A stretch of DNA of 64,000 nt from Fumia sp045615345 (GCA_045615345.1 JAZLER010000023.1:13123-77122), one strand, 5' to 3'. Positions 53,515 through 62,199 are shown, numbered from the stretch's first letter. The notes: generated by a model not told the origin, from the sequence alone. Numbers and translations are program-made.

Positions 53515-54218
53515 AGATACTCGCTTTTGATACTTCTGCAAAAACCGCAACCGCTGCCGTTATAGAAGATTCTGAGATTTTGTGCAACGCAAGTATCAGT
53601 GCAGGGCTCACCCATTCACAGACTCTGTTGCCTTTAGTAAACTCGATGCTGAGTGCTTCACACATTTCCCTTGATGATATTGACCTTTTTGCCGTAAGCA
53701 CAGGCCCCGGTTCATTCACAGGCCTCAGAATTGCCGTTGCAGCGGTAAAAGGTATGGCTCAGGGACTTAACAAACCTTGTATCGGCGTTTCGACCTTAGA
53801 AGCCTTAGCTTATAACTACACGGGACTTTCGGGTACAGTTTGTGCTGTAATGGATGCGAGATGTAATCAGGTATATACAGCTACTTTCAAGGTAAACAAT
53901 TCTTATCCTGAAAGGCTTACTGAAGATGATGCCATCCCGATTGAAACACTTGCTGAAAACTTAAAGGATTATCCCGATGTCACCTTTGTCGGTGACGGAG
54001 CAAAACTTTGCTGCAATGCACTCTCGGACAAGCTTTCTGTAAGACTTGCACCTGTAAAACTTCGTTATCAGGATGCTGTTTCGGTAGCTTTAGTTGCAGA
54101 AAATATGATAAATTGCGGTTTAAAACCGCAAAACGCTTCTGAATTGATGCCCTCGTATCTCCGCCTGCCTCAGGCTGAAAGAGAGCTTCTTTTAAAAAAC
54201 AGTACGAAAGGAAAATAA
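53511..54218 (+). CDS. tsaB: tRNA threonylcarbamoyladenosine biosynthesis protein TsaB
   Basis: Scaffold paralogue of TsaD needed for t6A37. 235 residues starting at TTG 53511 behind GGAGGAG, with LAFDTSAKTATAAV (4-17), STGPGSFTGLRIAVAAVKGM (about 64-83) and GVSTLEALAYN. It overlaps tsaE by 4 bp (TTGA), so the two are translationally coupled. The usual neighbours rimI and tsaD do not follow. Confidence 0.95.
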   Translation: MKILAFDTSAKTATAAVIEDSEILCNASISAGLTHSQTLLPLVNSMLSASHISLDDIDLFAVSTGPGSFTGLRIAVAAVKGMAQGLNKPCIGVSTLEALAYNYTGLSGTVCAVMDARCNQVYTATFKVNNSYPERLTEDDAIPIETLAENLKDYPDVTFVGDGAKLCCNALSDKLSVRLAPVKLRYQDAVSVALVAENMINCGLKPQNASELMPSYLRLPQAERELLLKNSTKGK

Positions 54219-54221
54219 ACT

Positions 54222-54656
54222 ATGATCGCAATTGCATCTGACCACGGCGGATTTGCTTTGAAAGAGGCCGTAAAAAAACATCTTGAAAGCAGAAATATTG
54301 AATATAAGGATTTCGGTTGTCATTCCGAAGCTTCTGTTGATTATCCTGATATCGCAAAACCCGCCTGTGAAGCCGTTGTAAGCGGTGAATGTGAAAAAGT
54401 TTTGCTTTTCTGCGGTACAGGCGTTGGAATTTCGATGGCGGCTAATAAAATTAAAGGTATCCGTGCTGCATGTTGCCACGACTACTTCTCTGTAAAGTTT
54501 ACAAGACTTCACAACAACGCAAACGCTCTCTGTATGGGAGGAAGAGTTATCGGTACAGGACTTGCACTTGAACTTATCGATGTTTTCCTCGACACAGGCT
54601 TTGAAGGTGGCAGACACCAGACAAGAATTGATAAAATCCACGCACTCGAAAAATAG
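54222..54656 (+). CDS. rpiB: Ribose-5-phosphate isomerase B
   Basis: Interconverts ribose 5-phosphate and ribulose 5-phosphate. 144 residues: ASDHGGFALKEAV (4-16), FCGTGVGISMAANKIKGIRA (about 66-85, catalytic Cys and anion hole), and MGGRVIGTGLA (about 106-116). RpiB supplies ribose 5-phosphate to PRPP synthetase, and the next gene upp uses PRPP. Confidence 0.95.
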   Translation: MIAIASDHGGFALKEAVKKHLESRNIEYKDFGCHSEASVDYPDIAKPACEAVVSGECEKVLLFCGTGVGISMAANKIKGIRAACCHDYFSVKFTRLHNNANALCMGGRVIGTGLALELIDVFLDTGFEGGRHQTRIDKIHALEK

Positions 54657-54699
54657 TAAATAATTCCCTTACAGGGATTACGAAAGGACTTTGATTAAA

Positions 54700-55329
54700 A
54701 TGTTAAAACCCGTAATTATGGATCACCCTCTCATTCAACACAAAATTTCCCTGCTTCGTGACAAAAACACAGGCTGTAAAGAATTCCGTGAACTCGTTTC
54801 CGAAATCGCAATGCTTATGTGTTATGAAGCAACACGCGATTTGCCTTTGAAAGAGGTAGAAATCGAAACACCTTTAGTAGTTGCCAAAACCAAAGTAATC
54901 AGCGGTCTTAAAATGGCTTTTGTTCCCATCTTGAGAGCAGGCCTTGGTATGGTGGAAGGTATGCTTAATATGGTACCTGCTGCAAAAGTTGGACATATTG
55001 GTCTTTACCGTGACCCTGATACATTCGAACCTCACGAATATTACTGCAAACTCCCTACCGACATCACAAGTAGAGAAGTTTATGTTTTAGACCCGATGCT
55101 TGCTACCGGTGGCAGCGCTGTTGACGCTATCACAATGCTTAAGGAAAAAGGCGTTAAAAACATTAAATTCCTCTGCATTATTGCAGCTCCCGAAGGACTC
55201 AAAGCTTTGACCGAAGCTCATCCTGATGTTCAGGTTTACTGTGCAAGCCTTGACGAAAAATTGAACGACCACAAATACATCGTTCCCGGTCTCGGCGATG
55301 CAGGTGACCGTATTTTCGGCACAAAATAA
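54700..55329 (+). CDS. upp: Uracil phosphoribosyltransferase
   Basis: Salvages uracil to UMP with PRPP. 209 residues, standard length: FVPILRAGLGMVEGMLN (about 74-90), the PRPP loop LDPMLATGGSAVDAI (about 129-143) and the uracil-binding PGLGDAGDRIFGT end. A TTG nine bases upstream is in frame but ATG 54700 fits the GAAAGGAC site better. It is the last gene before a terminator. Confidence 0.97.
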   Translation: MLKPVIMDHPLIQHKISLLRDKNTGCKEFRELVSEIAMLMCYEATRDLPLKEVEIETPLVVAKTKVISGLKMAFVPILRAGLGMVEGMLNMVPAAKVGHIGLYRDPDTFEPHEYYCKLPTDITSREVYVLDPMLATGGSAVDAITMLKEKGVKNIKFLCIIAAPEGLKALTEAHPDVQVYCASLDEKLNDHKYIVPGLGDAGDRIFGTK

Positions 55330-55336
55330 CAACTTT

Positions 55337-55365
55337 AAAGGAGTCCGTTTTCTGCGGACTCCTTT
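55337..55365 (+). terminator. Terminator after upp
   Basis: Perfect 11-bp stem AAAGGAGTCCG / CGGACTCCTTT with a 7-nt loop, followed by AGATTTTT. Confidence 0.75.
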
Positions 55366-55390
55366 AGATTTTTAAAAAAGGACAAAACTT

Positions 55391-56179
55391 ATGCTTATTG
55401 ATTTTCACACCCACTGTTTCCCCGACAAATTAGCAGCTAACGCTATTCCACACCTTGAAGCCATCTGCAAAACCAAAGCGCTTACAGACGGCACTTATAA
55501 AAACACCTGTGAAGTTATGAAAAAAAGCAATGTTGACAGGTTTGTAGTCTTAAACATCGCAACCTCCACAAAACAGCAAACCAATGTAAATAACTTCGCT
55601 ATCTCTTTAAATAATGATTTTTCCTGTTCACTCGGTAGTATTCACGCTGACTCTCCCGACCTTGAAACTGAATTTTACCGTCTTAAAAACGAAAATATCA
55701 AGGGAATTAAAATCCACCCCGATTACCAAAATGTTGAGATGGATTGCGCTTCCCTTAAGAAAATATATACACTCTTGATAGAAAATGATATGTTTTGCAT
55801 TTTCCACGCAGGATTTGACCCCGTTTCTCCCGATAAAACAAGGGCAGTTCCACAAAAAGCCCTCGAAATCCACAAAGAATTTCCGAATCTTAAAATGGTA
55901 CTTGCACATATGGGTGGATATTTTATGCAAAAAGATGTAATTAAGTACCTTCTCGACACCAATATTTACTTTGATACTTCCCTTGCACCATATTTCCTTA
56001 CAAAAGAAGAAGCCACCGAAATCATCAAAAATCACGGTGCAGATAAAATCCTTTTTGGCAGTGACTGCCCATGGGGTTCACCAAAAGAAACCTTTGAATT
56101 TTTAGATTCACTTCCCCTCACCGATGCTGAAAAAGAGCTTATTTTTTACAAAAATGCAAAATTACTTCTGAAAGAATAA
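55391..56179 (+). CDS. Amidohydrolase (family 2, TIM-barrel metal-dependent hydrolase)
   Basis: 262 residues: DFHTHCFP (4-11) with the first metal histidines, IKGIKIHPDYQ (about 105-115), FHAGFDP (about 139-145), LAHMGGYF (about 176-183) and LFGSDCPWG (about 222-230) with the catalytic Asp. This matches the ACMSD/TatD-like amidohydrolase_2 family, which acts on diverse amides or decarboxylates. The substrate is not evident. It lies between upp and secA with a terminator upstream; no own promoter is obvious. Confidence 0.85.
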   Translation: MLIDFHTHCFPDKLAANAIPHLEAICKTKALTDGTYKNTCEVMKKSNVDRFVVLNIATSTKQQTNVNNFAISLNNDFSCSLGSIHADSPDLETEFYRLKNENIKGIKIHPDYQNVEMDCASLKKIYTLLIENDMFCIFHAGFDPVSPDKTRAVPQKALEIHKEFPNLKMVLAHMGGYFMQKDVIKYLLDTNIYFDTSLAPYFLTKEEATEIIKNHGADKILFGSDCPWGSPKETFEFLDSLPLTDAEKELIFYKNAKLLLKE

Positions 56180-56198
56180 AATATTCACAATTTTTCTA

Positions 56199-56227
56199 TT
56201 GATATACCCACCAAAATAAGGTATAAT
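56199..56227 (+). promoter_or_regulatory. Promoter of secA
   Basis: TTGATA (56199-56204), 17 bp, perfect TATAAT (56222-56227). Confidence 0.7.
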
Positions 56228-56269
56228 TATTTAGTATAATTAAAACTACCTGAAAGGAATGAATATATT

Positions 56270-59026
56270 TTGGGACTTATTAAAGCAATGTTCGGTTCAT
56301 ATTCAAAGCGCGAATTAAAACGCATTGAACCTATAAAAGATGCCGTTTTAGCTTTAGAGGACAAATATAAAGCTATGAGCGAAGAAGAGCTTCGCTCTAT
56401 GACTCAGAAATTAAAAGACCGTCTTGCAAATGGTGAAACTCTTGACGATATTCTCCCCGATGCTTTTGCAACTTGCCGTGAGGCTGCTGCAAGGGTTTTG
56501 AATATGCGTCACTTCCCTGTTCAGATTATCGGTGGTATCGTTTTGCATCAGGGACGAATTGCAGAGATGAGAACAGGTGAAGGTAAAACTTTGGTTTCCA
56601 CCCTCCCTGCTTACCTTAACGCATTGACAGGTAAAGGTGTTCACATCGTTACTGTCAACGATTACCTTGCAAAGCGTGACTCCGAATGGATGGGTAAGGT
56701 TTATAAGTACCTTGGTCTTTCCGTTGGTCTTATCATTCACGATGTAAAACCCGAAGACAGACAAAAAGCTTACAACTGCGATATCACATATGGTACCAAT
56801 AACGAAATCGGTTTTGACTACCTCCGTGACAATATGGTAATCTACAAAGAAAATCGCGTACAGCGCCCCTTTAACTTTGCCATTGTCGATGAAGTTGACT
56901 CTATTCTTATCGATGAAGCGCGTACTCCCCTTATTATTTCCGGTCAGGGCGACAAATCCACAGATCTTTATAAGATGGCTGATATGTTTGCACGCACCCT
57001 TAAGATGCACAAGGTAGTTGAGCTTGACGATAAAGTTGACAACGACCATATGGATGGCGACTATATCGTTGACGAAAAAGCTAAAACTGCTACCCTCACC
57101 CCTTCAGGTGTAAAAAAAGCTGAGGCATACTTTAATATTGAAAACCTTATGGAACCTGAAAACCTTACAACTCTCCATCACATCAACCAGGCTATCAAGG
57201 CTCACGGTATTATGCATAACGAAGTGGATTATGTTGTTAAGGATGGCGAGGTTATCATTGTTGACGAATTCACAGGTCGTCTTATGATAGGCAGACGCTA
57301 TAATGAAGGCTTGCATCAGGCTATCGAAGCTAAAGAAGGCGTTAAGGTTGCAAGAGAGTCAAAAACCCTCGCTACCATCACTTTTCAGAACCTTTTCAGA
57401 ATTTACAATAAACTTTCCGGTATGACAGGTACCGCCATGACCGAAGAAGACGAATTCAGGGAAATCTACAAACTTGATGTTATCGAAATTCCTACAAACA
57501 AACCTGTACAGCGTATTGACGACAACGATGTTGTTTTCAAGAATGAAAAAGGAAAATATAACGCTGTTATCAGGCAGATTATTGCATGTCACGAAAAAAA
57601 TCAGCCCGTACTCGTTGGTACAGTTACAATTGACAAATCCGAGCTTTTGAGTAAAATGCTCAAAAAACACGGAGTTAAACACGAAGTACTCAATGCTAAA
57701 TACCACGAAAAAGAAGCTGAAATCGTAGCTCAGGCAGGTAAAAAAGGTGCTGTAACCATTGCTACAAATATGGCAGGTCGTGGTACCGATATTATGCTTG
57801 GCGGTAACGCTGAATTCCTCGCTAAAAACGAAATGAAGAAAATGGGCTTTGAAGAAGAAATGATTATCGAGGCTACCGGTTATGGTGAAACCGATAATCA
57901 GGAAATCTTGGATGCCCGCAAAACTTTCAGGGATTTAGAAGCAAAATACAAAGAACAGATTAAAGCTGAAGCTGAAGAAGTAAAAGCAGCAGGCGGTTTG
58001 TTTATCTTGGGTACTGAACGCCACGAATCAAGGCGTATTGACAATCAGCTCCGTGGTCGTGCAGGTCGTCAGGGTGACCCGGGTGAAAGTAAATTCTTCC
58101 TCTCTCTTGAAGACGATATTATGCGTCTTTTCGGTGGTGAAAGAATTCAGAATCTTATGGAAACCCTCAATATTGACGAAAATGAACCTATTGAGATGAA
58201 GATGCTTACAAACTCAATCGAATCTGCACAGAAAAAGGTTGAAGGCAGAAACTTCAGCATCCGTAAGAGTGTTCTCAATTTTGACGATGTTATGAACAAA
58301 CAGCGTGAAATTATCTACGCTGAACGCTCCAAAGTTCTTGATGGTGAGGATATCCACACATCAATTATGGATATGGTTAAAAACTCTATAAGGGATACAG
58401 TCAATACCTACCTCCCCAACAACGAAATTCACGATAACTGGAATGTTGATGGTTTGAGAAACCACTTTTTAGGATTCCTCACAACCGAAGACGATTTAGT
58501 TTTCAAAGATGTCAATGAGCTTGCCGATGTGGAAAAAGACGACATCATCACAGACCTCACCGATAAAGCATTCAAGCTTTACGAAGAAAAGGAAAATGAG
58601 TTCGGTACAGAAATGATGCGTGAAGTTGAACGCGTAATCCTCCTTAAGAATGTTGACCGTTACTGGATGGACCATATCGACAATATGGACGAACTTAAAA
58701 AAGGTATTTATCTTCGTTCTTACGGTCAGCATGACCCCGTTGTTGAATATCGTATGGAAGGCTTTGATATGTTTGACGAAATGGTAGCTGCAATCCGCGA
58801 AGATACCGTAAGAATGTTGCTTACCATTAAGCCCCGTTCCGAAGAGGATGTAAAACGCGAACAGGTTGCAAAACCCACGATTGCTATCCACGGCGAAAGC
58901 GATAAATCCATCAAAAAAGAACCCGTACGAGTTAAGAAAGTCGGCAGAAACGATCCCTGCCCCTGCGGTAGCGGTAAAAAATACAAAAAATGCTGCGGTT
59001 CAGGCGAAGATAACGCAAACGACTAA
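56270..59026 (+). CDS. secA: Preprotein translocase ATPase SecA
   Basis: Motor that drives proteins through SecYEG. 918 residues: Walker A MRTGEGKTLVSTLPA (about 101-115), TVNDYLAKRDSEWMG (about 132-146), DEVDSILIDEARTPLIISG (about 208-226), GRGTDI and GRAGRQGDPG in the second NTPase domain, and a C-terminal zinc-binding SEC-C tail NDPCPCGSGKKYKKCCG (about 895-911) that binds SecB or ribosomes in other bacteria. It starts at TTG 56270, 12 bases after GAAAGG, a slightly long spacing. A nearer ATG (56259) is out of frame. Confidence 0.97.
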   Translation: MGLIKAMFGSYSKRELKRIEPIKDAVLALEDKYKAMSEEELRSMTQKLKDRLANGETLDDILPDAFATCREAAARVLNMRHFPVQIIGGIVLHQGRIAEMRTGEGKTLVSTLPAYLNALTGKGVHIVTVNDYLAKRDSEWMGKVYKYLGLSVGLIIHDVKPEDRQKAYNCDITYGTNNEIGFDYLRDNMVIYKENRVQRPFNFAIVDEVDSILIDEARTPLIISGQGDKSTDLYKMADMFARTLKMHKVVELDDKVDNDHMDGDYIVDEKAKTATLTPSGVKKAEAYFNIENLMEPENLTTLHHINQAIKAHGIMHNEVDYVVKDGEVIIVDEFTGRLMIGRRYNEGLHQAIEAKEGVKVARESKTLATITFQNLFRIYNKLSGMTGTAMTEEDEFREIYKLDVIEIPTNKPVQRIDDNDVVFKNEKGKYNAVIRQIIACHEKNQPVLVGTVTIDKSELLSKMLKKHGVKHEVLNAKYHEKEAEIVAQAGKKGAVTIATNMAGRGTDIMLGGNAEFLAKNEMKKMGFEEEMIIEATGYGETDNQEILDARKTFRDLEAKYKEQIKAEAEEVKAAGGLFILGTERHESRRIDNQLRGRAGRQGDPGESKFFLSLEDDIMRLFGGERIQNLMETLNIDENEPIEMKMLTNSIESAQKKVEGRNFSIRKSVLNFDDVMNKQREIIYAERSKVLDGEDIHTSIMDMVKNSIRDTVNTYLPNNEIHDNWNVDGLRNHFLGFLTTEDDLVFKDVNELADVEKDDIITDLTDKAFKLYEEKENEFGTEMMREVERVILLKNVDRYWMDHIDNMDELKKGIYLRSYGQHDPVVEYRMEGFDMFDEMVAAIREDTVRMLLTIKPRSEEDVKREQVAKPTIAIHGESDKSIKKEPVRVKKVGRNDPCPCGSGKKYKKCCGSGEDNAND

Positions 59027-59032
59027 AACAAA

Positions 59033-59054
59033 AACCCCATCGTAAGATGGGGTT
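59033..59054. terminator. Bidirectional terminator between secA and the SGNH hydrolase
   Basis: 9-bp perfect stem AACCCCATC / GATGGGGTT with loop GTAA. AATTTTTT follows on the plus strand and TTTTGTTTT on the minus strand. It serves the two convergent genes. Confidence 0.85.
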
Positions 59055-59060
59055 AATTTT

Positions 59061-59684
59061 TTATAAAGTATTGAAAGCTTTAATCCATTCGCGTTTTATA
59101 AGTTCGTGGCCTGCAGGTGAGGGATGAACACCGTCGTAAAGCCAGTATTCATTGGGGGCTTTTGTTGTAGCCTCGTCAAATTTTTCCTGTAAAGGAATGT
59201 ATGTAAGACCATATTTTTCAGCTACCATTTTCGCTTTCACTGCACGCTCTTTTACACCTTTCTGGAATTCTTCAAAATAGATTTCAGTGTTAAACCCACG
59301 CAGACAGAAAGGCTCTAAAATCATAATCTTGATATCGGGCAATGCCTCTTTGATTTCCTCAATAAGCATACAGTAAATCTTATAATATTTGTCTTTGTCA
59401 ACACCGTTTGGTCCCTTTTCGGAATATTCGTGCCATACATCGTTTACACCGATTAAGATACTCATAACATCAGGCTTTAAGTTTATAATATCAACTTTAA
59501 TTCTCTGGTAAAGGTCAACAATACGGTTACCGCCGATACCACGGTTTATACATTCATATTTACCGGGATTTTCAAATTCAAGTGCCGCAGAGGTTAAAAG
59601 TGCATATCCCCTGCCCCTTTGCATATTATCTTCATAACTGCGACCTACATCAGTGATAGAATCGCCCTGAAACAAAATTCTCAT
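59061..59684 (-). CDS. SGNH/GDSL-family hydrolase
   Basis: 207 residues with the four SGNH blocks: FQGDSITDVGRS (5-16, nucleophile Ser), GIGGNRI (Gly, about 49-55), LIGVNDVWHE (Asn, about 77-86) and YDGVHPSPAGHEL (Asp and His, about 183-195). No signal peptide, so the enzyme is probably cytoplasmic. Members are esterases or lipases acting on acyl or acetyl groups, often of sugars. The start is ATG behind GGAGGAAA. Confidence 0.9.
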   Translation of the reverse strand: MRILFQGDSITDVGRSYEDNMQRGRGYALLTSAALEFENPGKYECINRGIGGNRIVDLYQRIKVDIINLKPDVMSILIGVNDVWHEYSEKGPNGVDKDKYYKIYCMLIEEIKEALPDIKIMILEPFCLRGFNTEIYFEEFQKGVKERAVKAKMVAEKYGLTYIPLQEKFDEATTKAPNEYWLYDGVHPSPAGHELIKREWIKAFNTL

Positions 59685-59715
59685 AACGTTTCCTCCAAAA
59701 AATATCTATACTACG

Positions 59716-59743
59716 ATAATACTACAAAATTTTAAAAAGTCAA
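59716..59743 (-). promoter_or_regulatory. Promoter of the SGNH hydrolase gene
   Basis: Minus-strand TTGACT (59738-59743), 16 bp, TATTAT (59716-59721). Confidence 0.5.
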
Positions 59744-59885
59744 TATCTTTTTTTCATAAAGTCAATACAGTAACAAACCTGTGCATCTCTATGATATTGT
59801 AAAAGATTTGTGAGAATAATCGTAGGAAACGACCTGTGTGTCGTTACATTTGTAGTCGCAGTAACCTTGCGTATATTATAATAAA

Positions 59886-59918
59886 AAAGTACAAGCCACC
59901 TTCGGTGACCTGTACTTT
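59886..59918 (-). terminator. tRNA-type terminator, copy A
   Basis: 15-bp stem (minus: AAAGTACAGGTCACC / GGTGGCTTGTACTTT, wobble pairs included) with a 3-nt loop, then TTTATT. It differs from copy B at 60032-60064 by a paired T-A to C-G change that keeps the stem. Confidence 0.7.
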
Positions 59919-59919
59919 T

Positions 59920-59939
59920 TGGTGCGGATGACGGGACTT
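59920..59939 (-). pseudogene. 20-nt remnant of the tRNA-Leu 3' end (copy A)
   Basis: Identical to the last 20 nt of the tRNA-Leu portion at 60066-60085 (acceptor and T-stem strand ending in CCA), in the same position relative to its terminator. The sequence diverges abruptly upstream, so this is a partial duplicate, not a tRNA. Confidence 0.75.
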
Positions 59940-60018
59940 TTTTTCTGCGGAAAAACCGGCTCGTGGCTCTGACAGTCCACCGGACTGTCATTCACTACCA
60001 CTCGCTTCAAGTCCCGCA
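59924..60018. repeat. Palindromic structured repeat
   Basis: An 8-bp perfect palindrome GACAGTCC / GGACTGTC (59971-59989, 3-nt loop) lies inside a longer imperfect dyad whose outer arms are GTGCGG...GGACTT on the left and AAGTCCCGCAC on the right (60009-60019). The segment is more GC-rich than its surroundings. It resembles interspersed palindromic repeats known from Clostridia genomes, which is recollection, not a search result. Confidence 0.55.
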
Positions 60019-60031
60019 CAATACAATAAAA

Positions 60032-60064
60032 AAAGCACAAGCCACCTTCGGTGACCTGTGCTTT
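60032..60064 (-). terminator. tRNA-Leu terminator, copy B
   Basis: Minus-strand AAAGCACAGGTCACC / GGTGGCTTGTGCTTT with 3-nt loop and a TTTTATTG tail, placed 1 nt after the CCA end of the tRNA-Leu. Confidence 0.75.
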
Positions 60065-60065
60065 T

Positions 60066-60144
60066 TGGTGCGGATGACGGGACTTGAACCCACATGGTAT
60101 TGCTACCACTAGAACCTGAATCTAGCGCGTCTGCCGCACACCGC
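60066..60144 (-). pseudogene. tRNA-Leu(CAG), 5' part missing or decayed
   Basis: From 60135 down to 60066 the minus strand has the tRNA-Leu D-loop 3' half (GCAGACGCG), a five-bp anticodon stem CTAGA / TCTAG with loop TTCAGGT (anticodon CAG), a long variable arm (GGTAGCAATACC), the T arm with GGTTCAAGTCCC, and an acceptor strand CATCCGC ending in encoded CCA. The expected 5' strand GCGGATG and the rest of the D arm are absent. Instead GCGGTGTGC is found, of which only GCGG can pair. Either an element replaced the 5' half, leaving a 3' att fragment, or small deletions destroyed it. It cannot fold as a normal tRNA. Confidence 0.75.
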
Positions 60145-60224
60145 TTTTCTGCTGAGAATGCCAGTCTTTTCGGGATATTTCGGCGGTTTGGGAACTCGTC
60201 AAAAATGGTGTAAAAACCTGAATT

Positions 60225-60401
60225 TTACGAGTGTTCTATCCTACCACTTACCCGAAAAATTTTGCACCTATAATGTAACCCTGCGTAAGACTATTACGCT
60301 TTTTCACTCGTAAGACTTCACGATTCCTGAGGAAAGTCTTATTCGCATTCCACCAAGAACGTTTTGCCTCATTTCATAATAATTATATCTAAAGTCTTAC
60401 G
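60225..60401. repeat. Cluster of GTAAGACT motifs next to the tRNA junction
   Basis: CGTAAGACT occurs at 60284-60292 and 60309-60317 on the plus strand, and its inverse AGTCTTA(CG) at 60335-60341 and 60393-60401. TTACGAGTG (60225-60233) is an inverse copy of CACTCGTAA (60305-60313). This looks like protein-binding repeats, either recombinase arm sites or replication iterons. Confidence 0.5.
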
Positions 60402-60636
60402 AAAAGTAAAGTGGTTCCCCAAAAGTTTTTTTAAGAAGTTTAAGACCATACACCGAAACGCTGTAAGGAACAACAAAAGGTGAGTAAAAGTTTTTTTATC
60501 GGGTATCAAATTTAATACTCAACCCACAAATAAAGGCTACCATTTTTAACGGTTTTTAAGTCAGTTTAAGCCGTATTTAATGTTAGCCTTGTGTTTCTTA
60601 AACACTTTTAATGATTAAAGGGGTTAATTTTAAAAT

Positions 60637-62199
60637 TTAATTATCCTCATCATCAGCGGTGGACTCGTCAATAAGCTGAGCAAGAATCTTGCGGTTTTCG
60701 TCTATATCAAATACAATAGGCTCTCGTCCTATCTTGATAGGTTTTCTTATTACCCAATCAGTAGTAATGCTTATTTCACTATTACCGTCAGAGTTCTTTC
60801 TAATAAATATGGTTACTCCCTTACTGGATAATGCGGATTCATATTTTTTTAATTCAGAACTAAAACGATTGGAAGCCTTAGGGTATGCCTCTCTAGGATA
60901 AATATCATTATCACTTTCGGTCATAAAATCCCTTAGTGCCTTATATAAAAACGTCATAGTGCTGCACCATTCGCCGTCATTTTCCTTAAGGAAGTCTATA
61001 AGCAAACGAATCAACATAGCGTTTTCGCAAGTTATCTCCATTTGTCTGTCCTTATTAGACTTCAACACCTCGTCAAATTCCTTACCCCTATTTCCCATAG
61101 CTTCAGCTACGGCATAACCAAATTTATGAAAATCGGCTAATCTTACAGGCTTATCGACCTTTATCGTAGGCAACATTTTTATAGCTGAGGAAATCAAGTC
61201 AAAGATACCACCTAGTATATACGGTAAATCCTTATTGAAAGAATCCCATATTTCATTATCCCCGAGTCTATTGCTTTCTCTAATAAGTTTGGTAGTAAAG
61301 AACAAAATACGTTCCGCAAGGTCAGCACGAAAGACAAAATTTGAAATGCCGTTAAGACACATACTGCTTTTTAGGTGGGAACAATCAATATTCTTATTAG
61401 TGTAGTATTGTCTATCCGTCCAGCTTACACCAGTTATTACACTACAAAGAAAATCACTTTGCTTTGCTGATAGTTTAGATAGGTTATCAAAAGCCGTATA
61501 GTAGCTATTATTGAGCCTTACCCTCAAATTATTAAGGGAATCGGGTATTGTTTCAAGTTCACTTATTGAGGGGTCAATTATCTTTTTTACAATCTTTGAT
61601 AGTGTGCTTTTTCCAGAGCCGTTAGTTCCGTTAATACTGATAGACGGATAGACAATATTGGGGTTAAAACAAGTTGCTATATATACCGTAAGCAACAGTT
61701 TTTCTTCCGCTGATACATTAAGGTACTTATATAGACGTTCCCACCCTCTCTCACTACGAATAGGTGTAACTTGCGGTAACTGGTCTTTGCTTTGTATAAA
61801 GATAGAATAGTTGTTAGGCTCAACGCTCCAACCGTTTTTACTTACCTTTACACACTTACCATTACATAGGTCATAAATGATTGAATCTTCATAAGGTGCT
61901 ATACGGTATTTTGCCTCCGTAACCTCGCTATTATAGGCAAGGTTTTTGATATAGTCAATACAATCTTTCATAGTTGTACTGATAGGAAATGAGCCTGTAA
62001 GTTCCTTAAACTCACTCTTTATGAAGAATGAAAATTCCTCGCTATTTAGTGATAGGTTACAAGTCTTTCCGTTTCGTGTAACTTTCGCAAAGATATCCGT
62101 ATCCGTCCTTAACAGCGGATAGCCTTTCATCATATCAAGTAGGATATCTTCTTGATTGGTTTTCTTACCCTTAGTGGGCTTTTTGATTTTTGTAGCCAT
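60637..62199 (-). CDS. P-loop ATPase of phage/plasmid primase-helicase type
   Basis: 520 residues. After a lysine-rich N-terminus and about 150 residues of unclear fold, Walker A GTNGSGKST lies at 191-199, a Walker B-like YYTAFDN at 233-239, SVITGVSWTDRQYYTNK at 253-269, and RADLAER (probable arginine finger) at 291-297. The pattern of an acidic residue after the strand, then a Gly-rich loop with R-x-YT, then LNGI, is that of D5/DUF927-like SF3-type helicase domains from mobile elements. No primase active site is seen. It likely serves element replication. ATG behind TAGGAGGTAG. Confidence 0.65.
   Translation of the reverse strand: MATKIKKPTKGKKTNQEDILLDMMKGYPLLRTDTDIFAKVTRNGKTCNLSLNSEEFSFFIKSEFKELTGSFPISTTMKDCIDYIKNLAYNSEVTEAKYRIAPYEDSIIYDLCNGKCVKVSKNGWSVEPNNYSIFIQSKDQLPQVTPIRSERGWERLYKYLNVSAEEKLLLTVYIATCFNPNIVYPSISINGTNGSGKSTLSKIVKKIIDPSISELETIPDSLNNLRVRLNNSYYTAFDNLSKLSAKQSDFLCSVITGVSWTDRQYYTNKNIDCSHLKSSMCLNGISNFVFRADLAERILFFTTKLIRESNRLGDNEIWDSFNKDLPYILGGIFDLISSAIKMLPTIKVDKPVRLADFHKFGYAVAEAMGNRGKEFDEVLKSNKDRQMEITCENAMLIRLLIDFLKENDGEWCSTMTFLYKALRDFMTESDNDIYPREAYPKASNRFSSELKKYESALSSKGVTIFIRKNSDGNSEISITTDWVIRKPIKIGREPIVFDIDENRKILAQLIDESTADDEDN

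Larger units (their letters stand above)
59744..60636. other. Gene-poor junction region
   Basis: About 890 bp without a credible gene. From left to right: a small hairpin (AACGAC / GTCGTT, 59828-59845), a duplicated tRNA-3'-end plus terminator (59886-59939), a GC-rich palindromic insert (59940-60020), the tRNA-Leu terminator (60032-60064), the damaged tRNA-Leu (60066-60144), and a repeat-containing stretch (60145-60636) with GTAAGACT motifs. Short frames at 59740-60109 read across the repeats and look spurious. Confidence 0.7.

Noticed and set aside
54658..54680. Regulatory hairpin before upp
   Set aside because: The dyad (ATTCCC/GGGAT) is too short and has no U tract; more likely chance between rpiB and upp.
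59740..60109. Short minus-strand reading frames across the tRNA repeats
   Set aside because: They read through terminators and tRNA sequence; such frames arise from the repeat sequence and have no ribosome sites.
60284..60401. CRISPR array
   Set aside because: Repeats are only 8-10 bp, irregularly spaced and in both orientations; no cas genes.
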